Shown here one piece after another: positions 45,167-55,391 of a DNA stretch of 64,000 nt. The stretch's first letter is position 1; the number at the start of each line of letters is the position of its first letter. The DNA lies in the NCBI RefSeq assembly GCF_014646915.1, contig NZ_BMOE01000007.1, positions 1 to 64,000 of the forward strand, in the 5' to 3' direction. The notes below the pieces were generated by a model. That model did not search any database and was not told where the DNA came from. It saw nothing but the letters and a program-made list of their open reading frames with translations. The stretch is from Deinococcus aquiradiocola (lineage in GTDB: Bacteria > Deinococcota > Deinococci > Deinococcales > Deinococcaceae). The position numbers and the translations under genes were made by a program.

Positions 45167-46341
45167 GGCGTGCCCTCCGGGGCACCGTGGGGTGCGGGGG
45201 TGGCGAGCAGGTCGCGCAGGGCGTCCGCGAAGGCGAGGGTGTCGCCCAGCCCGCCGAGGTGTCCGTCGACGGACGCGTACTCGATGTGCTGGTGGTCGAC
45301 GCCGGCGGCGCGGGTCTGCAGGGTGAATCCGGCCATCTCGCGGGCGGGGAAGAAGGTGTCGTTGACGACGTTGGCGGTCAGCAGCCGCAGGCCGCTGTGC
45401 CGCCAGCGGGCGAACAGCTCATCCGCCGGGGCGACGCCGTGCAGGTCGTGCGTCACGACGACGCGGGCGATTTCGTGGATGTGCGCGAGGCTCGCGGTGC
45501 GCGCGCGTTCGTGCAGGTACGCGCCGAGCGTGCCGGTGGGGAAGGTGTGCTCGATCCCGTCGGCGCCCAGCCCGAACAGCGTGATGAGCCGCAGGGCGCC
45601 TTCCAGGCCGCCGGTGGCGGCGACGTCGCGCAGCAGCGGGCCGAACACGTCCTGCAGGACCGGTCCGGCGTATGGGCTGGTGACGATGGCCGCGACGCGC
45701 GGCGCGAGGTCCGGCGTGCGGGCCGCCCATTGCAGGGCCTGCATGCCGCCGAAGCTCGGTCCGGCCACGGCGTGCCAGCGCGGCGCGCCGAGCGCCTGCA
45801 GCAGCGCCAGTTGCGCCGCGTGCAGTTCCGCGAACCCCCAGGCGGGGAAGGCCGCGCCCCACGGCTGTCCGTCCGGGCCGGGCGTGTCGGGGCCGCTCGT
45901 GACGACGGCCGGGTCGTGGACCTGCACGTTGGCGGGGGTGTTCAGGCACACGACGTGGTAGCGGTCGGTGTCGATGGCGCGGCCCGGTCCGATCAGGCTC
46001 TCCCACCAGCCGGGGGCGTCCCCGGGGGCCGTGCGTGCGGCGCGCATGGTGCCGGTGAAGTGATGGCAGACGAGCACGGCGTTGTCGCGCTGCGGGGACA
46101 GCGTGCCCCAGCAGTGCCCGCCCAGCTGCAGCGGCACGCCGGACGGCTGCAGGGTGGTGTGCAGCACGAAGGCGCCCGGCGTTTGGCCGGGATGCAGGGC
46201 GGACCGTTCGTCCAGCCAGAACGGGCCGGACGCGGCAGGCGCGCCCTGGAGGGGAGCTGACCGGCCCGGCGCTGACCCGGCGGGCCGTGGCCCGGCCGGC
46301 GTGGAGCTGGATGGACGTGACGTGGAGGGGACGTCTGACAC
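45163..46341 (-). CDS. MetX-like alpha/beta hydrolase (homoserine acyltransferase family)
   Basis: This 392-aa protein has the MetX-type layout: HFTGTMRAA, VVCLNTPANVQVHDP, AVAGPSFGGMQALQWAARTPD (Ser in GPSFGG), a lid region, LLTANVVNDTFFP (Asp) and ASVDGHLGG (His). In MetX enzymes this triad transfers acetyl or succinyl to homoserine. The many substitutions and a Pro/Ser-rich N-terminus (about 1-45) leave true MetX activity open. GTG 46341 is chosen because TACAGT lies exactly 6 bp upstream, giving a leaderless message. Longer starts run into the divergent gene. Confidence 0.8.
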   Translation of the reverse strand: MSDVPSTSRPSSSTPAGPRPAGSAPGRSAPLQGAPAASGPFWLDERSALHPGQTPGAFVLHTTLQPSGVPLQLGGHCWGTLSPQRDNAVLVCHHFTGTMRAARTAPGDAPGWWESLIGPGRAIDTDRYHVVCLNTPANVQVHDPAVVTSGPDTPGPDGQPWGAAFPAWGFAELHAAQLALLQALGAPRWHAVAGPSFGGMQALQWAARTPDLAPRVAAIVTSPYAGPVLQDVFGPLLRDVAATGGLEGALRLITLFGLGADGIEHTFPTGTLGAYLHERARTASLAHIHEIARVVVTHDLHGVAPADELFARWRHSGLRLLTANVVNDTFFPAREMAGFTLQTRAAGVDHQHIEYASVDGHLGGLGDTLAFADALRDLLATPAPHGAPEGTP

Positions 46342-46347
46342 CCGGCC

Positions 46348-46353
46348 ACTGTA
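46348..46353 (-). promoter_or_regulatory. -10 box TACAGT of the leaderless MetX-like gene
   Basis: On the minus strand TACAGT-ggccgg-GTG: 6 bp before GTG 46341. Confidence 0.55.
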
Positions 46354-46432
46354 GCCAGGGCGCGTTACGCGGCCGTCACAGTGCCGGGGTGTAACACGGG
46401 TGTAACCGCCGTGCCGTACAGTGGCCCCGATT

Positions 46433-47593
46433 ATGAAAACACTGTTGATGACGGTTGGACTGCTCGCGCTGTCCGGCGCGGGTGCGGTCAAGGTCGGCGT
46501 GCTGCTTCCCCTGTCGGGGGCGAGCAGCGTCACGGGTCAGGCCGCGAGGAGCGGGTACCAGCTGGCGCTGGACGAGATCAACCGTTCGGGCGGCGTGCTC
46601 GGCAAGCCGCTGGAGGTGGTGTTCGCGGACGACGGGAGCGCCCCGGCGAAGGCCGTGCCGGAGTTCGTGAAGCTCGTGACGGTGGACCGGGTGGACTTCA
46701 TGGCGGGCGGCGTGAGCAGCGCCACCAGCATCGCCATCTCCGGCCCGGCGAAGCAGTACAACACCTTCATGGCGTGGATCGGCGCGGCGGCCGTGCCGGT
46801 CGAGGACGCCTTCGCGGACGACAAGTACTTCTTCCATTACCACCCGTGGGCGTACTACAACTTCGAGGCGATCCTCAGTTACTTCCGGTACCTGAAGACG
46901 TACAAGGGCGCGAAGAACATCGCGATCGCCTACGAGGACGGCCCCTTCGGCTCGGCGGGCATCGACGCGACCGTGGCGGCCTTCCGGAAGGCAGGCTTCA
47001 ACGTGGTGCTGCAGGAGAAGTTCAAGACGGGCAGCGGGAACTTCGGGCCGCTCGTCAGCAAGGCCAAGGCCGTGAATCCGGACATCCTGTACTGGATCGG
47101 GTACGACACGGACGCCCTGCCGCTCGCGACGGAGATCCGGCAGCAGAACCTGAAGCTCGGGCTGCTGTACGGCACGCCGCCCAGCTGGCCGGTCGGCTTC
47201 GAGAAGAACGCCCTGGCGGACAATGTCGCCGGGCTGAGCCTGTGGCTGCCGGGCAGTCCGCAGGCGGAGAGCCGCAAGTTCGTGGCGGCGTACAAGGCGA
47301 AGTTCGGGACGGTGACGGAGGAGTACTTCGCGCCGCTCGCGTACGTGAACCTCAAGACGCTGGCCGCGGCGATCAACCGGGCGGGCAGCACCGACAAGGA
47401 CGCGGTGGCGGCGGAACTCGCGAAGACGAACGTGCCGACGCCGTTCGGTCCGCTGACCTTCAGCCGCAGCAACAAGACGCAGTACCAGGGCTTCAAGGCC
47501 GGGAACTGGCTGCACTTCCAGTTCCAGGGGGACGCGCGCGTGCCGGTCTTCCCGATCAAGTCCGCACAGAAGCCGATGGTGTACGGCCGCTGA
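46433..47593 (+). CDS. Branched-chain amino acid-type ABC substrate-binding protein
   Basis: This 386-aa periplasmic protein has a short signal peptide (TLLMTVGLLALSGAGA). The core is of the Leu/Ile/Val-binding type: VKVGVLLPLSGASSVTGQAARSGYQLALDEIN, then LVTVDRVDFMAGGVSSATSIAISG and IAIAYEDGPFGSAGI. Ligand may be amino acids, amides or aromatic acids. ATG 46433 lies 10 bp after a TACAGT box at 46417-46422. First gene of a five-gene liv-type operon, 121 bp before the permease, and divergent from the hydrolases. Confidence 0.92.
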   Translation: MKTLLMTVGLLALSGAGAVKVGVLLPLSGASSVTGQAARSGYQLALDEINRSGGVLGKPLEVVFADDGSAPAKAVPEFVKLVTVDRVDFMAGGVSSATSIAISGPAKQYNTFMAWIGAAAVPVEDAFADDKYFFHYHPWAYYNFEAILSYFRYLKTYKGAKNIAIAYEDGPFGSAGIDATVAAFRKAGFNVVLQEKFKTGSGNFGPLVSKAKAVNPDILYWIGYDTDALPLATEIRQQNLKLGLLYGTPPSWPVGFEKNALADNVAGLSLWLPGSPQAESRKFVAAYKAKFGTVTEEYFAPLAYVNLKTLAAAINRAGSTDKDAVAAELAKTNVPTPFGPLTFSRSNKTQYQGFKAGNWLHFQFQGDARVPVFPIKSAQKPMVYGR

Positions 47594-47714
47594 TCCGGGC
47601 TGGCCCCGGGCTGATGCCGGGGCCGCTCGCCGACCCGTGATCCGGCGGGAAGGTGCCGCCCTTCCCGCCGGACGCCGCGCCTGAGTGCCGCGCCCCTCAC
47701 CTTCTGGAGACTGT

Positions 47715-48575
47715 ATGGACCTCTTCCTTCAAACCCTGCTCAACGGCCTGCTGCAGAGCGGCCTGTACGCCCTGGTGGCGTCCGGGCTGGCACTGGCGGT
47801 GGGCGTGCTGGGCATCGTCAACTTCGCGCACGGGGAGTTCCTGATGATCGGGGCGTTCCTGGCGTGGGCGGCCAGCACGTACCTGGGCGTCGATCCGCTG
47901 CTGGCCATGCCGCTGGTGGCGGCCGCGGTGTTCGCGGTCGGGGCGTTCACGTACCGGGTCAGCATCCGGCACGTGCTGCTCGCGCCGGAACTCAACCAGA
48001 TGCTGCTCACCTTCGGGCTCGGCATCCTGCTGCAGAACCTGGCGCTGATGCTGCTCGGCGGGAACACCCGGACCGTCAGCACGCCGTATCAGGCGAGCAG
48101 TCTGCAGCTGGGGGCGCTCAGCATCGGCGGGCCGAAGGCCGTGGCGTTCGCGCTGGCGGCCGTGGTGCTGGGCGCGCTGTACGCGGTGCTGTACCGGACG
48201 GATCTCGGGCGGCAGATGCGGGCGGTGGCGCAGAACCGCCGGGGCGCGCAGCTGATCGGCATCAACGTCGACCGGGTGTACCTGATCGCGTTCAGCGTGA
48301 GTTGCGCGCTGGCGGCGGTGGCGGGGGTGCTGGTGTGCGTGCTGCTGTTCGCGTCGCCGGCGGTGGGGCTGGTGTTCGCGCTGAAGGCGTTCGCGATCAT
48401 CGTGATGGCGGGCCTCGGGAATCTGACGGGCGTGCTGTGGGCGTCGGCGCTGCTGGGCGTGTCGGAGGCGCTGGTGCAGACGTACGTGCCGGGCGGCGGC
48501 GGCTGGAGCGACGCGGTGTTCTTCCTGATGATCTTCGGGACGCTGGTGCTGCGGTCCTTCCGGGGGGCGCGGTGA
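47715..48575 (+). CDS. livH: LivH-type ABC permease
   Basis: This 286-aa inner-membrane permease starts LFLQTLLNGLLQSGLYALVASGLALAVGVLGIVNFAHGEFLMIGAF, with the conserved NFAHGE segment. RRGAQLIGINVDRVYLIAFSVSCALAAVAG is the EAA-like coupling loop region. About eight TM segments. ATG 47715 follows CTGGAGA. It pairs with LivM, whose GTG start overlaps this stop (GTGA). Confidence 0.94.
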   Translation: MDLFLQTLLNGLLQSGLYALVASGLALAVGVLGIVNFAHGEFLMIGAFLAWAASTYLGVDPLLAMPLVAAAVFAVGAFTYRVSIRHVLLAPELNQMLLTFGLGILLQNLALMLLGGNTRTVSTPYQASSLQLGALSIGGPKAVAFALAAVVLGALYAVLYRTDLGRQMRAVAQNRRGAQLIGINVDRVYLIAFSVSCALAAVAGVLVCVLLFASPAVGLVFALKAFAIIVMAGLGNLTGVLWASALLGVSEALVQTYVPGGGGWSDAVFFLMIFGTLVLRSFRGAR

Positions 48576-49542
48576 GCGCCGTGCCGAGGCCGGGCGGGGC
48601 GGCGCGGGCGTCGTCCCGGGGGCGGTCGTTGACGCTGCTGGCCGCGTTCCTGCTGCTGGCGCTGGCCTTTCCGTTCCTGCCGCTGGGCGATCAGGCGGAC
48701 TACCTGCTGCAGATCGGGTTCTTCATGCTGGTGTCGGGCATCCTGGCGCTGTCGTGGGACCTGCTGGCCCGCAGCGGTCAGGTGAGCCTGGCGCACGCGG
48801 CCTTCTACGGGCTGGGGGCGTACGGGTACGCGCTGCTGCTGCGCGCCGGGGTGCCGTGGGGCCTAGCCATGCCGGGCGCGGCGCTGCTCGCCGGGGCGGT
48901 GAGCGTGCTGCTGGGCGTGGTGACGCTGCGCCTGAGCGGCATGTACTTCGCGATCGCGACGCTGGCCTTCACGGAGGTCGTCCGGACCGTGATTCAGAAC
49001 CTGCCGGAGTCGGTGGCGGGCGGCGCGACGGGACTGCTCGTCCCGGCCCTGCTGGGTGGGCAGGCGCGCGGGCAGTACCTGCTGGCGCTGGCGCTGCTGA
49101 CCCTGACGGTTCTCGTGAGCCTCGCAGTGAGCCTGAGCCGCTGGCATCACGCGTTCGCGGCGATCCGGCAGGGGGAGGAGACGGCGCGGGTGCTGGGCGT
49201 GCCGGTCGCGCGCTACAAGCTGCTCGCGTTCTTCCTGAGTTCGGTGCTGGCGTCGCTGGGCGGGGTGCTGTTCGCCGGGAAGACCTTCTTCATCAATCCG
49301 CTGGAGACCTTCAGTCTCGCGAACTCCATCGCGCCGCTCACCACCTCGATCTTCGGCGGGCTGTACACCACGCTCGGGCCGGTGCTGGGCGCGGCGGTGC
49401 TGCGCGTGGCGGAGGAACTGCTGCACCGCGCGGTGCAGAACGGGTCGCTGGTCGTGTACGGTCTGGTGCTGATGCTGAGCATTCTGTGGCTGCCGCGCGG
49501 TCTGATGGGGCTGCTGCGCCGGGGCCGCAGCGGGAGCGAACT

Positions 49543-49546
<4 letters not shown>
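48572..49546 (+). CDS. livM: LivM-type ABC permease
   Basis: This 324-aa permease has LVSGILALSWDLLARSGQVSLAHAAFYGLGAYGYALL (SLAHAAFYGLGAY is the LivM counterpart of NFAHGE). The coupling loop is RQGEETARVLGVPVARYKLLAFFLSSVLASLGGVLF. The start is GTG 48572, overlapping livH. It ends in GTGA overlap with the ATPase gene. Confidence 0.93.
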
Positions 49547-51098
<1,552 letters not shown>

Positions 51099-51133
51099 CG
51101 ACGGCCGTGCCTCCGGACGTGCGGGGTCTGCAC

Positions 51134-51139
51134 TAGCAT
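51134..51139 (+). promoter_or_regulatory. -10 box TAGCAT of a leaderless transcript
   Basis: TAGCAT-gggcgc-GTG: 6 bp before GTG 51146. Confidence 0.6.
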
Positions 51140-51145
51140 GGGCGC

Positions 51146-54100
51146 GTGACCCTGCAGCCTTCCTGGCGCGACCTGACCTCGCAGCGCCGGACGCGCCCGC
51201 CGAACGTGCGGGGCGTCCTGCCGCGCCTGCGCGTGACGGACCTGCTGGGCGCGGCGCGGGTGGGCGTGGTGGTCGCCCCGGCCGGGTACGGCAAGACCAC
51301 GGCCCTGGCGGCCCTGCCGGGACCGCTGTGCTGGCTGACCCTCGACGCGGACGACGCGGACCCGCAGGTGCTCGCGGCGGGTCTCGCACTGGCCGCCGAG
51401 GCGCTGGAGGACGGCTTCCGGGTGGCGGCGCTGCTGGACGCGGGCGCGACGCCCCGGCTGGTCGCGGCGCGGCTGGGGGACCTGCTGGAACGTGTCGGCG
51501 CGACTTTGGTGATCGACGAGGCGCAGCATCTCGCGCACCCGCTGGTGTCGGAGGTGCTGGGTCGCCTGCTCGGCCCGCCGGGCGGCGGGGCGCGGGTGGT
51601 GCTGCTGTCGCGCCTGCCGCTCGCGTCGGCGGACCTGACGCGTCTGGAGGCGGCGGGGGAACTGCGGCGCCTGTCGGTGGCGGACCTGGCCTTCACTCCG
51701 GCGGAGGTCGCGGCGCTGGCCGCCACGCAGGGCGTGACGCTCACGCCCGCGGAGGTCCGGGTGGCGCACGCCGTCACGGAGGGCTGGCCGATCGCGGTGC
51801 GGTTCCTGATGCAGGCGGCCGGGCAGGGTCGGCTGCACCTGTCGGCGCTGGATGAACTGAGCGGCGGTCCGGCCTTCGCGGAGGCGCCGCTCACGTCGCT
51901 CTTCACGTACCTCGCGCAGGAGGTGCTCGGGCCGCTCGATCCGGCGTTGCGGACGCTGCTCACGCAGGGCAGCGTCTTCGAGGAACTCACGGCCGGACTG
52001 CTCGTCAGCGTGCTGCAGCAGGAGCAGGCGGGGCTGCTGCTCGACGCGCTGGCCGGCAGCGGCACCTTCCTGACGCGGGTGGGGGACGGGTACCGCGCGC
52101 ATCCGCTGCTGCGCGCGCACCTGCGCTCGCAGCTGCCGCCCGGGGAGGTCACGCGGCTCGCGGCGCGCGGCGCCGCGTACTTCGAGGAGACGGGCCGGCC
52201 CCGCCGCGCCATGGCCGCGCACCTGCAGGCCGGGCAGCACGGGCGTGCCGCGGCGCTGCTCGCCCGGCACGGGCAGGCGTGGCTGGCGCAGGGCCGCACG
52301 CAGCTCGTGCAGCGCAGCCTGAACGCCGTGCCGCTCGGCGAGTGGACTCCGGACCTGTACGCGCTGTCCGGCGACGCGTTGCGCGCCTCCTCACGGTACG
52401 CCGAGGCGCTCGCCCGGTACGCGCACGCCGGGCCGCTGCAGCGGGCGCTGGGAGAAGCGCGGGTCGCGCTCGACACCGTGCAGCCGGCCCTGGCGTGGGC
52501 GCCGCTCGAGACGGCCGCCGAGCTGACCGCCGGGGCCGGAACGCCGGAACGGCCCGGGACGGCCGTCACGTTGCGGCGCATGCAGGCCGAGAACCTCCTG
52601 AACGCTGGACAGCTGGCCGAGGCGCTGGCGCTCGATCCGGCCCTGGCGACCGGCGCCCGCGCCCTGCTGCGGTCCGGGCAGCTCACGGCGGCCCTCCCGC
52701 TCGCCCTGCAGGCCGCCCGCGGCGAGTCCGGCGGGGCGCGCGCCGCGCAGAACCACCGCGAGGGCCTGCTGCTGCTGAGCTTCCTGCAGGCGCTGCTCGG
52801 AGACGGGCGAGGCGCGGAAACGCACGCCCGCGAGGGCCTCGCGGAGGGCGAGCGGCTGGAGAGTCCCTTCGTGCAGGGCCTCGCGCTCGCCCGGCTCGGG
52901 CACGCCCTGCTCGTGCAGGGCGACAGCAGCGGCGCGGCGGGCGCCTACCGGGACGCCTACGCCCTGGCGACCGGCGTGACGGGACGCCTGCAGGTGGAGC
53001 CGCTGCTGGGCCTGACGGTCCTCGCGGCCCGCACGGGCGACGCGGCCGGCGCGGACCTGCAGCTGCAGGACGCGCTGCTGCGCAGCGGCGGGGACCGCTA
53101 CATGGCGGGCCTGCTGACCCTGGCGGCCGGGCTGGGGCAGCTGCAGGGCGGGCGGCCGGACGCGGCCCGCCCGCACCTGCAGCGGGCGGCGGACCTGTTC
53201 GGGACGGTCGGGGACCGCTTCGGGCTGGCGGCCACCCACCTCGCGCAGTACGCCGCCCTGCACGCCCCCGGCGGGCCGCAGGACGAGCACACCAGTGCCG
53301 CCTGCCGGGAAGAGCACGCCGGGCAGGCGCGCGCGGCGGTGCTGGCGTACCCGTTCCTGCTGTCGCGTCCCTCGCTGCTCTCCCCGTTCCCGGAACGGGC
53401 GCGCCGGGCCGCCCTGCTCGCGTCCCTCGCGGCCGGGGTGCCCGGCGGTCCGGACCACTTCACGGGGATCGCCCGCGACCTCGGGTACCCGCGCGTGCCG
53501 TGCAGGCAGGACGTGCCGGGCTTCGAGGTGAAGGTCCAGGTGCTGGGCGGCCGCGTCAGCGTGCAGCGGGACGGCCGGGAGAGCCGCGAATGGGGCCGCG
53601 CGAAGGCCCGCGACCTGCTCGCCCTGCTGGCCCTCCACCCGGCCGGACTGGCACGCGACGAGGCGCAGGACGCCCTCTTCCCGGACGCGGAAGTGCCGGT
53701 CGCGGAACGCAACTTCCGCGTCACGCTGCACGCCCTCGGACAGGTGCTCGAGGACGGCGCAGTGAGCGGCACCTTCCTCGAACGCGGCGAGTGGCTGCGC
53801 CTGCGCGTCTCGCCGGACCTGACGGTCGACCTGCACGCCGCGTGGGCCCTCCTCGCCGCGCCCGCCGGGACACCGGGACGCCTGGACGGCCTGCTGGCCC
53901 TGCCGGACGCGCTCGCCGACGTGCCGCTGCCGCAGGTGCAGGACGCCGCGGCCCGCTACTCGGCGCAACTGCCGGACGCCCTGGCTGCCGAGGCCGCCCT
54001 GGCCTTCCAGGTGGGCGAGTCGGCCGCAGCGCAGCGGGCCGCGGCACGTGCCCTGACCCTCGATCCGGCCCACGAACCGGCGGCCCGCCTGCAGATGCGC

Positions 54101-54232
54101 GCCGCACACGCGGCCGGTCACATGGCCGCCGTCACCCGCACGTACCGCGCCCTCGAAGCGGCCCTGGCACTGCTGGACCTCACGCCGCTCCCGGAGACGG
54201 CGGCCCTGCACCGCGCCCTGACGGGACCCTGA
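51146..54232 (+). CDS. MalT-like ATPase regulator with C-terminal BTAD-type domain
   Basis: This 1028-aa protein is a STAND-type regulator. It has an N-terminal ATPase (Walker [12 protein letters not shown] near 42-52, Walker [15 protein letters not shown] near 120, [14 protein letters not shown]) and a winged-helix region [12 protein letters not shown] middle of TPR-like helices follows. The C-terminal transcription-factor half, about 790-1020, starts [38 protein letters not shown] regulators usually carry this domain at the N-terminus, so this order is inverted as in some MalT/SARP hybrids. It follows the liv operon and may control it. A palindrome AACCGGCCGGTT overlaps its stop. Confidence 0.85.
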   Translation: MTLQPSWRDLTSQRRTRPPNVRGVLPRLRVTDLLGAARVGVVVAPAGYGKTTALAALPGPLCWLTLDADDADPQVLAAGLALAAEALEDGFRVAALLDAGATPRLVAARLGDLLERVGATLVIDEAQHLAHPLVSEVLGRLLGPPGGGARVVLLSRLPLASADLTRLEAAGELRRLSVADLAFTPAEVAALAATQGVTLTPAEVRVAHAVTEGWPIAVRFLMQAAGQGRLHLSALDELSGGPAFAEAPLTSLFTYLAQEVLGPLDPALRTLLTQGSVFEELTAGLLVSVLQQEQAGLLLDALAGSGTFLTRVGDGYRAHPLLRAHLRSQLPPGEVTRLAARGAAYFEETGRPRRAMAAHLQAGQHGRAAALLARHGQAWLAQGRTQLVQRSLNAVPLGEWTPDLYALSGDALRASSRYAEALARYAHAGPLQRALGEARVALDTVQPALAWAPLETAAELTAGAGTPERPGTAVTLRRMQAENLLNAGQLAEALALDPALATGARALLRSGQLTAALPLALQAARGESGGARAAQNHREGLLLLSFLQALLGDGRGAETHAREGLAEGERLESPFVQGLALARLGHALLVQGDSSGAAGAYRDAYALATGVTGRLQVEPLLGLTVLAARTGDAAGADLQLQDALLRSGGDRYMAGLLTLAAGLGQLQGGRPDAARPHLQRAADLFGTVGDRFGLAATHLAQYAALHAPGGPQDEHTSAACREEHAGQARAAVLAYPFLLSRPSLLSPFPERARRAALLASLAAGVPGGPDHFTGIARDLGYPRVPCRQDVPGFEVKVQVLGGRVSVQRDGRESREWGRAKARDLLALLALHPAGLARDEAQDALFPDAEVPVAERNFRVTLHALGQVLEDGAVSGTFLERGEWLRLRVSPDLTVDLHAAWALLAAPAGTPGRLDGLLALPDALADVPLPQVQDAAARYSAQLPDALAAEAALAFQVGESAAAQRAAARALTLDPAHEPAARLQMRAAHAAGHMAAVTRTYRALEAALALLDLTPLPETAALHRALTGP

Positions 54233-54490
54233 ACCGGCCGGTTCCCGCAGGTCTCCAGGTTGTGATGCCTGGCCCGCTCCGAGATGCCGTGGATGGTGCC
54301 GGCGGTCGCCCGGTGCCGGAAAGGCAGGCGCGGCACCGGCCTGGAACGCGTGAGGGGACGCCTGCAGTTCATTCCGGCGGTCACGCCTTGCCGCGAGGGG
54401 TGGAGCGTCTCGCGGTGCGGCAGCGCGACCGGGGAAGACGCGGGGGCCCGGGGCACCGAACTTGCGTCCCCCGACCGTTCACGCCGCCTC

Positions 54491-54496
54491 TATCCT
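54491..54496 (+). promoter_or_regulatory. -10 box TATCCT of a leaderless transcript
   Basis: TATCCT-ggtgcc-ATG: 6 bp before ATG 54503. Confidence 0.6.
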
Positions 54497-54502
54497 GGTG
54501 CC

Positions 54503-55021
54503 ATGAAGCTCTCGATGTGGTCTCTCGTCGCCGGTCTGGCCCTCCTCTCCGCGTGCGCTCCGGCGGCCACAACGGCGCAGGGTGATCTCACGACTCCGAT
54601 TCTGGCCCCTGGTCAGGTGTGGACGCTCTCTACCGACACGGCGGAGGGCCTCAGCACCCCGCCGACCGAGGTCACGGTCGGCCAGCCGAAACGGTACGGA
54701 AAGAGCGTGGGTTTCGAACGTGACGTGCAGACACTCCCGGGGGGCATTTCCACCCTCGACTCCTTCTTTTACGCTCCGGCCGACAGCGATCCTGCATACA
54801 TCGCCGCCTTTCAGGCCCGGCTTGGTGCAGACGCGTCGCTCACGACCATAAAGCTCTGTATCGTCCGGAATCCGGTCAATCAGCTGGACGTCCAGCAGAG
54901 CGGGCTCTTCAGCAACGACTCGGCGGTAGAGGGCGCACTGGCCAGTCCGGTCACTCAGGCATACATCGAGAAAGGAACGCTGACCGGTCAGCAGACCTGC
55001 AAACTCACCAGAGTCAGGTGA
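54503..55021 (+). CDS. Small lipoprotein of unknown function
   Basis: This 172-aa protein has the lipobox LLSAC with Cys18. The mature part contains PGQVWTLSTDTAEG and PTEVTVGQPKRYGKSVGFERDVQT, a strand-rich layout. A cysteine pair (IKLCIVRN and QQTCKLTRV) probably forms a disulfide. The family is not recognised. Leaderless promoter. The TGA stop is the outer end of a dispersed repeat copy. Confidence 0.75.
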   Translation: MKLSMWSLVAGLALLSACAPAATTAQGDLTTPILAPGQVWTLSTDTAEGLSTPPTEVTVGQPKRYGKSVGFERDVQTLPGGISTLDSFFYAPADSDPAYIAAFQARLGADASLTTIKLCIVRNPVNQLDVQQSGLFSNDSAVEGALASPVTQAYIEKGTLTGQQTCKLTRVR

Positions 55022-55170
55022 GACGGTGTTGAGCTGATGGCCTGGAGTCCAGTCGAGCGCGGCGCACAGTCGCCGCACGGCCGTGAGCACGGGCAGGGAC
55101 GGCGTAGAGGAGGTGGACGGAATGCCTTCGCGGTTCCCGGCAGCACTGGAATCGGATCGAAACCACATCA
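55019..55170 (-). repeat. Dispersed repeat copy starting at a stop codon
   Basis: It begins with the lipoprotein stop codon as TGAGACGGTGTTGAGCTGAT. The reverse of the left-end motif follows at the far side: actggaatcggatcgaaacc, then acatca to 55170. Relative to the intact copy (60041-60169) it is in reverse orientation and the central hairpin is altered. The next 221 bp up to the GGDEF-EAL gene hold no recognised feature. Confidence 0.6.
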
Positions 55171-55391
55171 GTCCGCCGAACAAGCCGAAGCACGCCTTCC
55201 ATGCTGGGAACGTGCTCCACGGGTGGCTGGACGCCTTTCATCCCCGAGGCCATCAATACTGCCCCCATTCCCGCGAACGGCAGCCGCGCTACCCCATCCC
55301 AGCGGGCCGGTACCTCCGCAATGGCGTCACCAGTCCAAGCGGGTACGTCAACGCCCCCAGCACGCGCGATTCAGGAACAACGCCCGCAGCG

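Noticed and set aside
45163..46341. Firm call as homoserine O-acetyltransferase (metX)
   Set aside because: The triad and fold fit, but family-defining residues could not be verified by eye and no methionine gene is adjacent, so only a MetX-like call is given.
54232..54243. AACCGGCCGGTT palindrome as an operator
   Set aside because: It overlaps the stop codon of the large regulator and is GC-rich. A terminator element or chance is as likely, so it is mentioned only with the gene.
55192..55391. Short plus-strand frame with Thr/Pro-rich sequence between a repeat and the EAL gene
   Set aside because: No start signal, no family and a shadow-like composition.
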